From the NCBI GenBank assembly GCA_009823505.1, contig VZQC01006355.1, positions 598,291-662,290 on the forward strand: a stretch of DNA of 64,000 bases, read 5' to 3'. Below the pieces are notes generated by a model, which was not told the DNA's origin, made no database searches, and saw nothing but the letters and a program-made list of their open reading frames with translations. Source of the stretch: Rhizomys pruinosus (taxonomy: Eukaryota > Chordata > Mammalia > Rodentia > Spalacidae). Numbering within the stretch: position 1 is the first letter of the stretch; every line of letters begins with the position of its first letter. Both the position numbers and the translations under genes were made by a program. Shown in pieces: positions 21,493 to 33,124 of this stretch.

Positions 21493-22695
21493 GGTATTAT
21501 CTACATACTTTATTTCCCAGGCGACTCTACAGAGGTTCCCCAATGATGACTCTGCAAAATGATTATTAATTGTTAATAACTTGGCTTTTTATCCTAACGA
21601 GTCTATTGATTGTAATGAGCCTCCTATGTGATTCTACTGTGATTAATAGGTGTTTTCAATATGAATTTTATGTGGTTTCTACATACTTTCCAAATAACTC
21701 TAAAATGTTCCTTTGGGATTATACAGCAAATTTCAGGTCATTGTTAATTATCAGGCTTTGTATCCTGATGAGCCTCCAAGGTGATTCTAATATGAATACT
21801 GTATGTTTCCAATGTGAATCTCAGGTATTTTCTACATACTTTACCTCCAAAGTGATTCTACAGATCTTCTCCAGGGATGACTCACCAAATTTCTGGTCAT
21901 TGTTAATTACTTGGCTTTTTATCCTAGTGAGCCTCTCTATTGAGTCTAATGTGCCTCCCAGGTGATTCTAACATGCTTATTATGTGTTTTTAATATTTTT
22001 CTTCCTGAATGACTTTACAGAGATATCCATAGGACTCAGAACATTTTAGATCATTGTTAATTATTTGGCTTTTTATCTGAATGAGCCTCTCTGTTGATTC
22101 TAATGTGATCTCTATGTGTTTCCAATGCGAATCTCAGGTACTTTCTACATACTATTTCCCAAGTGACTCTACAGAGGTACCTCCTGTATGAATCACTGAA
22201 TAGCAGGTCACTGTAAATCATATGGCTTTCTTTATTTTCCCCCCCTAATAAGCCTCTATTGATTCTAATGAGCCTCAAAGGTGACTCAAATGTTATTACT
22301 AGGTGTTTCAAATGTGAACATCTAGTACTTTATACATACTTTTACTTCCCATTTGGCTCTACAGATGTTCCCCAGAGTGACACAGTAAGTTTCAGGTCAT
22401 TGTTAATTACTTGCCTTTCTATCCTTATGATCCCCTTTCTTGACTAAGGAGGCTCCCAGGTGATTATAATGTGATCAATAGTGGTTTCCAATGTGATTCT
22501 CATGCATTTCCTATATACTTTTCTTCCCAGGTCACTCTACAGTTGTTCCACTGGGATGACTCAGAAATTTCACTTCATTGTTAATTACTTGGCCTTTTAT
22601 CCTAACGAGTGTTTCTATTAATCTAATCAGCCTCCAAGGTGATTTTAATGTGATTACCTTTTGTGTCCAGTGTGAACCTCATGTATTTTAACACC
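21493..22695 (+). repeat. ~175-bp satellite array
   Basis: About six to seven diverged monomers are present, with landmarks such as 'ttgttaattacttggctttt' near 21,900 and 22,580. The right edge is near 22,695, where the text changes to non-repetitive sequence at 'tttcccccaatagatggagg'. Confidence 0.83.
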
Positions 22696-23558
22696 CTTTT
22701 CCCCCAATAGATGGAGGAATTCACCATCCATTGGGGTGGAGGGAGCCTAAGGGCTCTCAGCCTTTTCAGGAAAGTTTAAAAGATGGCTTGGTGAGGATGC
22801 TGAGAATCTACTTTGAGGAGATGGAGAAGAAGCTGAGAGGCCTGGGAAGCTGGGAGGGAAACTGTTAGGCCACAGGAAAAACCAAACAGATGCTTTGCAC
22901 CTGCAGCACAGTTCCAGACCTGGGCCCAGCCTGCATGATCTCACCAGAGTGCATCATGGGAAGTCCTGAGAGCCAGAGCCCTAGAGACCTGGAGCACAGC
23001 AGGCTGTTGATTCCTTTTCATGTGCACCTCTCAGATGCCAGGGACCCGCCCCTACTCCGGCCTGCCTAGTCTCTGCATGGACAGGCTGAGGCGTAGGGAC
23101 TATTGCCAACACCTGGAAGTGTGGGAAGCTTCTCTTGCTACGAACTGGTACAGCACAGTCCTGCTAAGGCAAGGGGAGCAGTGGCCATCTGTGGTCACTG
23201 TGGGGAACTGACCCCTCAGCGCAGAGGTCAGTTGGTTACTTTCCTAACCTGACCTGAGAGGTACTTCCAACCCAGGTCCTTAGCGTGGGAAGTGGAGCAC
23301 TTCCGGTCTAGCGGTGCTTTCCCACCTGCCCAAAGACTGCTTGTCTCTGGACAGGAATTTCAGGCTATTGGCCAATCTTCAGCCTACGCCCACTCACAGT
23401 TCACTCCACAGGTTGGTTATCTGATTGGTCTCCATCCAACCCCATGCTAGCTTACCAGGTTGGTGATCTGATAGACCCCCATCCAACCCACTAGCCACTG
23501 ACACTCAAAATCCAGGCCTGCTTTGGCCTGTATGCGCACAAAATAACAGAGGGGGGAC

Positions 23559-23592
<34 letters not shown>
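22696..23592. other. Unrecognised, non-repetitive 0.9 kb ending in poly(A)
   Basis: This GC-richer segment ends in an A tract of about 32 bases (23,561-23,592). It shows no SINE or L1 text that I recognise. Two diverged internal repeats, 'caggttggttatctgattgg' (23,410) and 'caggttggtgatctgatag' (23,457), lie near its right end. Short open frames lack domains. It could be a retroposed transcript or a decayed LTR. I assign no function. Confidence 0.4.
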
Positions 23593-23753
23593 CCGGGCAT
23601 GGTGGCGCTCCTTTAATCCTAGCAACTTGGGGGCAGAACAGGTGGATCTTTGTTCAGTTACAAGCATGCAAGCCTGGTCTAAAGAGGCAAATTCCAGGAC
23701 AAGCTGGGGCTACGGAAACCCTGTCTCGAAAAGACCAAAACAAAACAAATACA
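23593..23753 (+). mobile_element. B1 SINE
   Basis: The B1 starts 'gccgggcatggtggcgctcc' and ends 'cctgtctcgaaaagaccaaa'. It contains several small indels relative to the other B1 copies in the window. Confidence 0.9.
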
Positions 23754-23819
23754 AAAAACGGGGAATCCTGTGATGATGTAATGGAGAAGTCGATTATTGC
23801 CGGCTTGCAAGTCACTTAT

Positions 23820-24335
23820 TTTTTTTATGTAATTTTTTATTTTGGATGGGTTTGTGCATTTTGAAAGTACATCATTTTCCAATTCAAATCATGCATAATG
23901 TCCACTTTCCCGTCCCCCCCCCCTTCTCCCTTTCCCCCCCACCTTACCCTTTGCCCGTCCCCCCCCCGAACCCCCACCCCATCCCAGATCAATGGTATCT
24001 TGCCATAAATGTCCTGCATCTAATCTTTCATTTTCAGGTTGTTTTTTTTTTTTTTTTTTTTCATTTTTTAGCTATAAGTTGATAATCCATGAGTAATAAG
24101 CATCCTTCGTAGGCAAAACCCATCTATAGACTGTTGTGCCCAAACCCCTCCCACAGTCCCACCCCCATTGGGGGGTGACAGGTTGTTTTGTTCAATCAAG
24201 TTTGATCAAATGAAGTGTCCAGACTATATTGCAATAGTTTCACAATTCACCCCAAAATTGCAGCCCTTACATTCTATCTAACCCAACGCCCCCATGTACT
24301 AATTCTAAAATTCTACCACGCCGCCACCCCATCGC
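23820..24335 (-). mobile_element. L1 3' tail, second subfamily
   Basis: It resembles the reversed tail at 32,070-32,447: C-rich tracts, 'gctataagttgataatccat', 'caatcaagtttgatcaaatg' and 'gcccttacattctatc'. It starts with 'ttatttttggatgggtttgt'-like text, equivalent to the AATAAA-bearing 3' end. It also shares the overall plan of the 664-1,165 tail but is clearly a different subfamily. Confidence 0.65.
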
Positions 24336-24350
24336 TGCGTCCCGGCAGAT

Positions 24351-24741
24351 TGTTCCCCCTAGTCCTTAGAAAAGGGGCACAGGTGGATGAGAGATAAAAA
24401 AAAAACTGTCCTCTCTCCCTCTGGAGCTGTTGACTTGGATTCTGGTCAAGTCGTTCTGGCTGTTTCCTTTCATGGCTGGACGTTTGATTCAGAGAGTAAA
24501 CCTTTCGAGTCGCTAAACAATGAAGCACAAAGCAATTTAATATATAAGGTAATTTAAGCAAGTCACTTTTAATAAGCAAAAGGATGTCATTGCCCAAGCC
24601 GATCAACAAAACCCAAAAACCCCAGTCTCCTGCATTGTTAATAAAACTGGCTGCTGCGTCCACCTAGCCGTCGTGTGCCTGGCCAAGTTGCTCCCCCCCT
24701 CGTAGGGTGGCGTCAGAGGAAGCTCATACTTCTTCTACACA
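24351..24741 (+). mobile_element. Possible ERV 3' LTR edge / LTR
   Basis: The segment starts 'tgttccccctagtcc' and ends 'ttctacaca' (TG...CA). It carries a TATA-like TATATAAG near 24,540-24,547 and AATAAA at 24,640-24,645, in the order expected for U3-R-U5. Immediately after it lies a primer-binding-site-like sequence. The left boundary is uncertain and no second LTR was found. Confidence 0.5.
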
Positions 24742-24742
24742 T

Positions 24743-24760
24743 TGGCACCCAATGAGATGC
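24743..24760 (+). promoter_or_regulatory. Primer-binding-site-like sequence
   Basis: TGGCACCCAATGAGATGC begins one base after the presumed LTR end. It resembles the lysine-tRNA primer-binding site of class II retroviruses in its TGGC-CCCAA core and has diverged beyond it. A short leader-like stretch follows to about 24,855. Confidence 0.45.
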
Positions 24761-24868
24761 TAGCTGAGAAAGCGACTAGCCCCTAATTGCAAACTGGATT
24801 GGTCCCACGTTAGGAGGCCTGGAGGTTACCTGGTAAATGTAACAGAGGAAGCTTAAAAAAAAAAGTGA

Positions 24869-25118
24869 AGGGCTAGAGAGATGGCCTAGGCGGTTAAGAG
24901 TGCCGACCGCTCTACAGAGGACCCGGTTTTCAGATCCCCAGCACACACATGGCGGCCGAGAACCGTCTGAAACTAAACGTAAACTCCAATTCCAGGAGAA
25001 CTCCGAGGTTCGCAGGGGAAATCGTGACAAAACCCTCTTCTTGACCGTCCCGCAGCAATTGCACTACAACAGACAACGGGTGCACGAGCTGTGCTGCGGA
25101 CAGTAAGGAAATACAAAA
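24869..25118 (+). mobile_element. B2 SINE, indel-rich
   Basis: The B2 head ('gctagagagatggcctaggc') and body are recognisable. There are many single-base insertions and deletions relative to the copies at 7,454 and 10,862. The indel load suggests either great age or low-accuracy sequence. Confidence 0.75.
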
Positions 25119-25119
25119 T

Positions 25120-25296
25120 GAGCCGGCGTGGTGGGCGCACGCCTTTAAATCTGCACGACCGCACTTGGGAGGCAGAGGCGTGGGATTCTTGAAGTTTTCG
25201 AGGCCAGCCGGTCTACAGAGTGAGTTTCGCCAAAGCTGGGCTACAGGGAGACATCTGTCCTGCAAAAAGAATAAAAAAAAAAAAAAAAAAAAAAAG
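25120..25296 (+). mobile_element. B1 SINE, indel-rich
   Basis: The B1 has extra bases scattered through it ('cgcctttaaatctgcacgac' in place of the usual block) and a long A tail. It lies directly before minisatellite block A. Confidence 0.82.
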
Positions 25297-25324
25297 TAAG
25301 TCACAAAATAAGTCCCCTAAAAAT

Positions 25325-28300
25325 GAGAACAGAGTGCATCAAGCAGGAGTGCACTGACCAGAACAGAGTATGGTTGAGGTGACACTAAGGAGGGTGTGCA
25401 CTCATACCAGCACAGGCAGGAGTGCACTGCTCCAGGCACAGGAGGAGGATAGTGCACTCATGCCGAAGGCACAGGAGGGCCTGCACTCATCCAGTCACAG
25501 GACGGGTTGCACTCATCAAGGCACAGATGTGAGTGCGCTCATCCAGGCGCTGGAGGGGGTGCACTCATCGAGGGACAGGAGGTTGTGCACTCATCGAGGC
25601 ACATCAGGGAGTGCACTCATCCAGGCAGAGGCAGGAGTGCACTCATCCAGGCACAGGCAGGAGTGCACTCATCCAGGCACAGGTGGGAGTGCACTCAACA
25701 AGGCACAGGAAGGAGTGCACTTATCAACGCACAGGAAGGAGTGCACTCATCCAGGAACAGACAGGAGAGCACTCACCCAGGGACAGGAGGGAGTGCCCTC
25801 ATCCAGGCACAGGCAGGAGTGCACTCATCCAGTCACAGGCAGGAGTGCACTCATCCAGGCGCAGGAGTGAGTGCACTCATACAGGCACAGGAGGGAGTGC
25901 ACTCATCCAGGCACAGGAGGGAGTGCAATCATTCAGGCACAGGAGGGAGTGCACTCATACAGGCACAGGAGGGTGTGCACTCAAAAAGGGCACAGGTGGG
26001 AGTGCACTCATCAAGGCACAGGCAGGAGTGCACTTATCAACGCACAGGAAGGAGTGCACTCATCCAGGAACAGACAGGAGTGCACTCACCCAGGGACAGG
26101 AGGGAGTGCCCTCATCCAGGCACAGGCAGGAGTGCACTCATCCAGTCACAGGCAGGAGTGCACTCATCAAGGCACAGGAGTGAGTGTGCTCATCAAGACA
26201 CAGGCAGGAGTGCACTCATCCAGGCGCAGGAGTGAGTGCACTCATACAGGCACAGATGTGAGTGCACTCATCCAGGCAGAGGAGTGAGTGCACTCATCCA
26301 GGCAGAGGAGTGAGTGCACTCATCCAGGCACAGTAGGGAGTGCACTCATCCAGGCACAGGCAGAGGTGCACTCATCCAGGCACAGGCAGGAGTGCACTCA
26401 TCAAGGCACACGCAGTAGTGCACTCATCCAGGCACAGGAGGGAGTGCACTCATCCAGTCACAGGAGGGAGTACACTCATCCCGGCACAAGAGTGAGTGCA
26501 CTCATCCAGGCACAGGCAGGTGTGCTCTCATCCAGGCACAGGAGTTAGTGCACTCATCCAGGCAGAGGCAGGAGTGCACTCATCAAGGCACAGGAGGGAG
26601 TTCACTCATCCAGGCACAGGCAGGAGTGCACTCATCCAGGCACAGGAGGGAGTGCACTCATCCAGGCACAGGCAGGAATGCACTCATGAAGGCACTGGAG
26701 GGAGTGCACTCATCCAGGCACAGGAGGGAGTGCACTCATCCAGTCAGAGTTGGGAGTGCACTCATCCAGGCACAGGCAGGAGTGCACTCGTCCAGGCACA
26801 TGAGTGAGTACACTCATCCAGGCACAGGCAGGAGTGCACTCATCCAGGCAAAGCAGGAGTGAACTCATCCAGGCACAGGAGGGAGTGCACTCATCCTGGC
26901 ACAGGAGGGAGGCACTCATCCAGGCACAGGAGGGATTGCACTCATGAAGGGAGAGGAGGTATTGCACTCATCCAGGCACAGGCGTGAGTGTACTCATCCA
27001 GGCACAGGCAGGAGTGCACTCATCAAACACAGGAGGGAGTGCCACTCATCCGGCAAGGGTGGGATTTATCTCATTCAGGCACAGTCAGGAGTGCACACAT
27101 CCAGGCACGGACAGGAGTGCACTCATCCAAACACAGGAGGGAAGGCACTCACAATCCGGGCAGGCAGGAGTGCAATAATCCATTCCAGCCGGAGTGCACT
27201 CATCCAGGTTTCAGGAGGGGTGCACTCATCCAGGCCACAGGAGGAGAGCAGCACTCCATCCAGGCAAGGAGGGAGTGCACTCGTCAAGGCACAGGACAGG
27301 CAGGAGTGCACTCATCCAGGCACATGAGTGAGTACACATATCCAGGCACAAGGGGTGGAGTTCACTCATCCCGTCACAGGAGTGAGTGCACTCATCAATG
27401 CAACAGGCAGGAGTGCACTCAATCCAGGCACAGGATGGAGTGGCATAATAATCCAGGCCAGAGGAAGTGAGGCACTGATCAAGGCACAGGCAGGAGTGCA
27501 CTACTCCCCCGGCACCAGCAGGATTGCACTCATCCATGCACATGAGGGAGTGCACTCAACAAGCACAGGAAGTAGTGCACTTATCAATGCACAGGAGGAA
27601 GTGCACTCATCCAGGAACAGACAGGAGAGCACTCACACAGGGACAGGAGGGAGTGCAATCATACAGGCACAGGCAGGAGTGCACATCATCCATCACAGGG
27701 CAGAAGTGCCACTCACCAAGGCGCAGGAGGGAGTGCACTCATACAGGCACAGGACGGATTGCACTCATTAAGGCACAGGATGGAGTGCATTCATCCAGGC
27801 ATAGGAGTGATTGCACTCATCAAGGCACTGGATGGAGTGCACTCATCCAGGGACAGTAGGTGAATGCTCTCATCCAGGCAAACAAGGGAGTGCACTCATC
27901 CAGGCACAGGAGTGAGTACACTCATCCAGGGCATCCAGGCACAGGCAGAGTGCACTCATCATCCATGCACAAGGCAGGAGTGGCACTCATTCAATCCAGT
28001 CACAAGGCAGGAGTGCACTCATCAGGGCACAGGAGGGAGTTCACTCATCCGTTCCGGCACAAGAGGCAGGGTTGCACTCATCCAGGCACAGGGCGGTGTG
28101 CACTCAATCCAGGCACAGGCAGAAGGGCAACATATCCAGGCACAGGAGGGAGTGCACTCATTCAGGCACAGGCAGGAATGCACTCATCCAGGCAAAGGAG
28201 GGAGTGCACTCATCAAGGCACAGGCAGGTGTGCACTCATCCAGGCAGAGGAGGGAGTGCACTCAACAGGCAGAGGCAGGAGGTTGCACTGAACCACAGGC

Positions 28301-31300
28301 ACAGGCAGGTGTGCACTCATTAAGGCACAGGCAGGAGTGCACTCATCCAGGTCCAGGGAGGAGTGCACTCATCTAGGCACAGGCAGGAGTGCAATCATCA
28401 AGTCACAGGGTGGAGTGCACTCATCCAGGCACAGGAGTGAGTGCACTCTTCAAGGCACAGGCAGGAATGCACACATCCAGGCACAGTAGGGGGTGCCTCA
28501 TCCAGCAAAACAGGAGGGAATCCTCTCACTCATGCCAGCACAGGCCAGGAGTGAACTCCTCCAGGCACAGGCAGGAGTGACCTCACTGAGGCCCAGTCAG
28601 GAGTGCACTCATCCCAGTCAGAGGCAGGAGTGCACTCATCCAGGAACAGGCAGGAGTGAAAGCTTCCAGGAACAGGCAGGAAGTCACTCATCCAGGCACA
28701 GGCAGAGTGCACTCATCCAGGAAAAGGAGGGAGTGCACTCAGCCAGGCAAAAAAGGGAGTGCACTAATCCAGGAACAGGAGTGAGTATGCCTCAACACAG
28801 AGGCAGAGTGAGCTCATCCAGGTACAGGAGGGGGTGCACTCATTAAGGCACAGGCAGGAGTGCACTCATCCAGGTCCAGGGAGGAGTGCACTCATCTAGG
28901 CACAGGCAGGAGTGCAATCATCAAGTCACAGGGTGGAGTGCACTCATCCAGGCAAAAAAGGGAGTGCACTCATCAAAGGCATAGGAGTGAGTGCCCTCAT
29001 CCAGGCGCAGGAGGGAGTGCACTCATCCAGGCACAGAAGTGAGTGCACTCATCCGGGCACAGGATGGAGTGCACTTATCCAGGCATAGGAGGGAGTTCCC
29101 TCATCCAGTGTCAGGAGGGTGTGCACTCATCTAGGCACAGTCAGGAGTGCACGCATCCAGTCAGAGAGCCAGGAGTGCACTCATCCAGGCCAGGCACAGG
29201 CAGAGTGCACTCATCACAGGCACAGGAGGGAGTTCACTCATCCAGGCACAGTAGTGTGTGCACTCAACAAGGCACAGTAGTGTGTGCACTCATCCAGGTA
29301 CAGTCAGGAGTGCACTCATAAAGGTAAAGGAGGTAGTGCACTTATGAAGGCACAGGAGGGAGTGCCCTCATCCAGGCACAGCCATGAGTGCACTCATCCA
29401 GTCAAAGGAGTGAGTGCGCGCTCTCAACATACACAAGCAGGAGTGCACTCATCCAGCACATGAGGGAATGCAGTCATACAAGGCACAGGCATAGGAGGTG
29501 GGGCACTCTTCCAGGCACAGGGCAGAGTGCACTCATCCAGGCAAAAGCAGGAGTGCACTCATCAAGGCCCAGTCAGGAGTGCACTCATCCAGGCAACAGA
29601 GGGAGTGCACTCATCCAGGCCACAGTCAGTGAGTGCACTCATCAGGCACAGGAAGGAGTGCAATCACCCAGGCACAGCCAGGAGGGCCTAGACACATCCA
29701 GGCACAGTCAGGAGTGTACTTATCCAGGGAGAGGAGGGAGTGCACTCATCCAGGCATAGGAGGGAGTGCCCTCATCCAGGCACAGTCAGTTGTGCACTCA
29801 TCCAGGCAGAGGTAGGAGTGCACTCATCAAGGCACAGGAGGGAGTTCACTCATCCAGGCACAGGCAGGAGTGCACTCATCCAGGCACAGGAGGGAATGCC
29901 CTCATCCAGGCACAGGCAGGAGTGCACTCATCAAGGCACAGGGTGGAGTTCACTCATCCAGTCACAGGAGTGAGTGCACTCATCAGAAGGCAAACAGGCA
30001 GAGTGCACTCATCCAGGGGCGCAAGGAAGGGGAGTGCAACAATAATCAGGCAGAGAATTAGGTGCACTGATGCAAAGGCACATGCAGAATGTACTCCTCC
30101 CTGACAGCAGGATTGGCACTCATCAGGCACAAAACGCAGAGTTGCCACTCAACAAGTAACAGGAAGAGTTGCATCTCATCCAGGGCACAATTCAGTAAAG
30201 TGCACGCATCCATCACAGTCAGGGAGTGCCACTCAATCCAGTCACAGACGGTCAGGAGTGGCACTTCAGCCGGGCACATGAGGGTGTGCACATCAATCCA
30301 GGGCACAGGAGGGAGTGCACTCTACCAGGCACAGGAGGGAGTGCACTCAGCTAGTCTCCAGTTCTCCTCACTTCCAGGCAAAGGAGGGAGTGCACTATCC
30401 ATCAGGCCACAGGAGGCTTACACTCAAGCAGGCACAGGCAGGAGTTTACTCATCAAGGCACAGGAGGAGTGCACTCCTCCAGGCAAAGCAGGAGTGCAAC
30501 CACCAAGGCACAGGAGGGAGAGCACAAATCAAGGCAAATGCACTCATCAAGGCACAGCCAGGAGTGCACTCATCAAGCACAGGAGGGAGTGCACTCATCC
30601 AGTCACAGGACGGGTTGCACTCATCAAGGCACAGAGAGGAGTGCACTCATCCAGGCAGAGCAGGGAGTGCACTCATCCACGAACAGGCAGGAGTGAATCA
30701 TTCAGCACAAGGAGGGAGTGCCACTCATACAAATGCCAGGAGCTAGTGCACTCAATCCAGGCACAGGTGGGAACAGGTGGGAGTGCAACTCATATGGCAA
30801 CACAGCAGGAGTAGCACTTAGATGCAATTGCACAGGCAGGAGTGCACCTATCCAGGCACAGACAGGAGTGCACTCATCCAGGCACAGCAGAAGTGCACTC
30901 ATCAATGCATGGGAGGGTGTGCACTAATCCAGGCACAGCAGGAGTGCAATCACCAAGGCACAAACAAGGGTGTAGTTTCACTCATCAAGTCACAGGAGTG
31001 AGTGCACTCATCCAGTAACAGGCAGGAGTGCACTCATCAAGGCGCAGGAGGGAGTGCACTAATCCGGGCAGAGAATGAGTCGCAACTGACAAGGCAGGCA
31101 GGAGTGCACTCCTCCGGCACAGCAGGAGTGCACTCACATCAGGCACAACCAGGAGTGCACTCAACAAGTGACAGGAAGAGACACTCATCCAGGCACAGGC
31201 GGGTATGCACTCATCCAGGCACACCAAGGAGTGCACTCAACAAGGCAAAGGAGGGAGTGCAATCATCAAGTCACAGGAGGGAGAGCACTCATCCAGGCAC

Positions 31301-31456
31301 AGGAGGGTGCACACTCATCAGGCCAAGGCAGGAGTGCACTCATCCGGCACAGGAGTGAGTGCAATCCTCAAGGCACAGGAGGGAGCGAACTCATCCAGGG
31401 CCACATGCAAAAAGTGTACCTATCCGAATCCAGGGAGAGGAGGTAGTGCACTCATC
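25325..31456 (+). repeat. 26-bp minisatellite, block A
   Basis: The tandem unit is GAGTGCACTC followed by ATCCAGGCACAGGCAG. Variants end AGGAGG or AGGAGTG, and AAGG may replace CCAGG. The first 25 kb of the window contains nothing like it. From about 25,480 to 26,840 the 26-bp step is nearly perfect, with a 12-unit duplication (25,721 against 26,034). After about 27,025, many units carry single-base indels. All open frames here are readings of the repeat and start from GTG or chance ATG codons. The block stops at an N. Confidence 0.97.
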
Positions 31457-31457
31457 N
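31457..31457. other. Single N, assembly join
   Basis: One undetermined base sits exactly between minisatellite block A and B1-derived sequence. A lone N at a sequence-class change suggests a patched gap. Confidence 0.85.
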
Positions 31458-31545
31458 CTGGCCTTGACACTCAAGAGATCTACCTGCCTCTGCCTCCCAA
31501 GTGCTGGGATTAAAGACGTGCACCACCATGCCCCGCAAAGATCCA
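31458..31545 (-). mobile_element. Partial B1 SINE
   Basis: Reversed B1 text ('cctgcctctgcctcccaagt', 'gattaaagacgtgcaccacc') is truncated on the left by the N. It is the first copy of the element at 32,548-32,662. Confidence 0.82.
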
Positions 31546-31786
31546 GAGCTCTTTTTTTTTTTTTTTTTAAGATCCAGAGCTTTTTTTTTTTTTTTTAATG
31601 ATTTCTTTTTTAACGTGCTGCCTTTGAACCCCTCGTGGTGCCTGGGGGTAAGCCACAACGCTATAGTATGTGCTTGTGCATAACTGGGGCCACCTGCCCA
31701 TTGCAGACGGCCCCTTTAACCACCAGCTACAGGTTTAAAAAAACAAAAAGAAAAAAAAAAAAAAAAAAAAAAGAAAAAGAAAAAAA
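31546..31786. repeat. First copy of a ~1.1-kb tandem duplication (core)
   Basis: It holds T tracts, the block 'aacgtgctgcctttgaaccc', then 'tgcataactggggccacc' and an A-rich end. The same succession recurs at about 32,663-32,880, an offset of 1,107-1,124 bp. The non-SINE core is not recognised. Confidence 0.85.
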
Positions 31787-31829
31787 GGTATTTATTTATT
31801 TATTTATTTATTTATTATTTATTTATTTT
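31787..31829 (+). repeat. (TTTA)n microsatellite
   Basis: Simple TTTA repeat between the A-rich tract and a reversed B1. Its duplicate lies at about 32,872-32,903. Confidence 0.92.
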
Positions 31830-31955
31830 TGTCTTTTCGAGACAGAGTCTCCCTGTAGCCCCAGCTGTCCTAGAACTCACTCTGTAGACCCAGGCTGGCC
31901 TTGAACTCACAAAGATCCACCTGGCCTCTGCCTCCCAAGTGCTAGGATTAAAGGA
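31830..31955 (-). mobile_element. B1 SINE, 5' end missing
   Basis: Reversed B1 with 'cagagtctccctgtagcccc'. The right end is replaced by an A tract after 'ggattaaagg', unlike the duplicate at 32,901-33,052, which is complete. Confidence 0.88.
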
Positions 31956-31987
31956 AAAAAAAAAAATTCTTTATTTTTTAAAAATCT

Positions 31988-31992
31988 TGTGT

Positions 31993-32025
<33 letters not shown>
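31988..32025 (+). repeat. (TG)n microsatellite
   Basis: Simple TG repeat. The equivalent in the second copy of the duplication is at about 33,084-33,120. Confidence 0.9.
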
Positions 32026-32026
<1 letters not shown>

Positions 32027-32069
32027 TGAGTGATTAGTGATATGGACATGAGAACTTCAACCTCATTTT

Positions 32070-32447
32070 TTTAATTAGTTTTTATTGATGCTTTGTGCAT
32101 TCATACATTTTTTCCAATTTCAGTTCAGGCTTATTTCCCTTTCCTCCCCCCCCCCCCCCACCCCACCCCATCCCAGATCATGCATTCTGCCATAAACTGT
32201 CCTGCATCTTTCTCTCAGTTTTATTTTTTTCATTTTTTAGCTATAAGTGATAATCCATGAGTTACAAGCATCCTTCATGCAAAACCTTCTGCAGGCTGTT
32301 GTGCCCAAACACCTACAGCCCACCATCCAGTGGGGGGTACAGGTTGTTTGTTCAATCAAGTTGATCAAATGAGTGTCCAGACTACATTGCTGATAGTTTT
32401 CACCCCATTCACCCATATCCAGCCCTTACAATTCTACCACGCCCCCT
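32070..32447 (-). mobile_element. L1 3' tail, second subfamily
   Basis: Truncated L1 3' end with C-rich tracts near 32,147-32,170. It is flanked by the 15-bp target-site duplication CTTCAACCTCATTTT at 32,055-32,069 and 32,448-32,462. It lies in the spacer of the 1.1-kb duplication and is absent from the second copy, so it inserted after, or outside, the duplicated part. Confidence 0.75.
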
Positions 32448-32547
32448 CTTCAACCTCATTTTAATGAATGTCTTAAATGTCATGTTACAAGAGAGTTGTT
32501 TAAAGGTTTATTTAATTAATTTATTTACTTATTTTATCTTTTATTAA

Positions 32548-32662
32548 GGGTCCCAGATGCGAACTCACTAGGTAGACCAGGATGGCCTTGAACTCACAGA
32601 GATCTACCTGCCTCTGCCTCCCAAGTGCTGGGATTAAAGACGTGCACCACCACGCCCCGCAA
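32548..32662 (-). mobile_element. B1 SINE, second copy of the duplication
   Basis: Reversed B1 ('gatctacctgcctctgcctc' at 32,601). It ends 'ccaccacgccccgcaaagat', the same junction as in the copy at 31,458-31,545. Confidence 0.88.
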
Positions 32663-32903
32663 AGATCCAGAGCTTTTTTTTTTTTTAAGATTTTTTTTTT
32701 TTTAATGATTTCTTTTTTAACGTGCTGCCTTTGAACCCCTCGTGGTGCCTGGGGGTAAGCCACAGTGCTATAGCATGTGCTTGTGCATAACTGGGGCCAC
32801 CTCCCCATTGCAGATGGCCCCTTTAACCACCAGCTACAGGTAAAAAAAAAAAAAAAAAGAAAAAAAAAAGGTATTTATTTATTTATTTATTTATTTATTT
32901 ATT
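32663..32903. repeat. Second copy of the ~1.1-kb tandem duplication (core)
   Basis: It repeats 31,546-31,829: T tracts, the 'aacgtgctgcctttgaaccc' block, A-rich DNA and (TTTA)n. Differences are few and mainly in homopolymers. Confidence 0.85.
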
Positions 32904-33052
32904 TTGGTCTTTTTGAGATGGGGTCTCCCTGTAGCCCCAGCTGTCCTGGAACTCACTCTTGTAGACCAGGCTGGCCTTTAACTCAACAAAGATCCACCTG
33001 CCTCTCCTCCCAGTTGCTAGGATTAAAGGCGTGTGCCACCACGCCCAGCCAA
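32904..33052 (-). mobile_element. B1 SINE
   Basis: Complete reversed B1, from 'gagatggggtctccctgtag' to 'ccaccacgcccagcc'. It is the intact partner of the truncated B1 at 31,830. Confidence 0.92.
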
Positions 33053-33083
33053 GGTTTATTTTTTAAAAATCTTGTGTACATGT

Positions 33084-33090
33084 GTGGTGT

Positions 33091-33120
<30 letters not shown>
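33084..33120 (+). repeat. (TG)n microsatellite
   Basis: Simple TG repeat at the right end of the 1.1-kb duplication. Confidence 0.9.
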
Positions 33121-33121
<1 letters not shown>

Positions 33122-33124
33122 CTG

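Noticed and set aside
25325..31456. CRISPR array
   Set aside because: The repeat has no unique spacers. Units abut directly, and the host is a rodent nuclear genome.
31988..32025. Telomere-like or regulatory function for the TG tract
   Set aside because: It is an ordinary dinucleotide microsatellite with no TTAGGG units.
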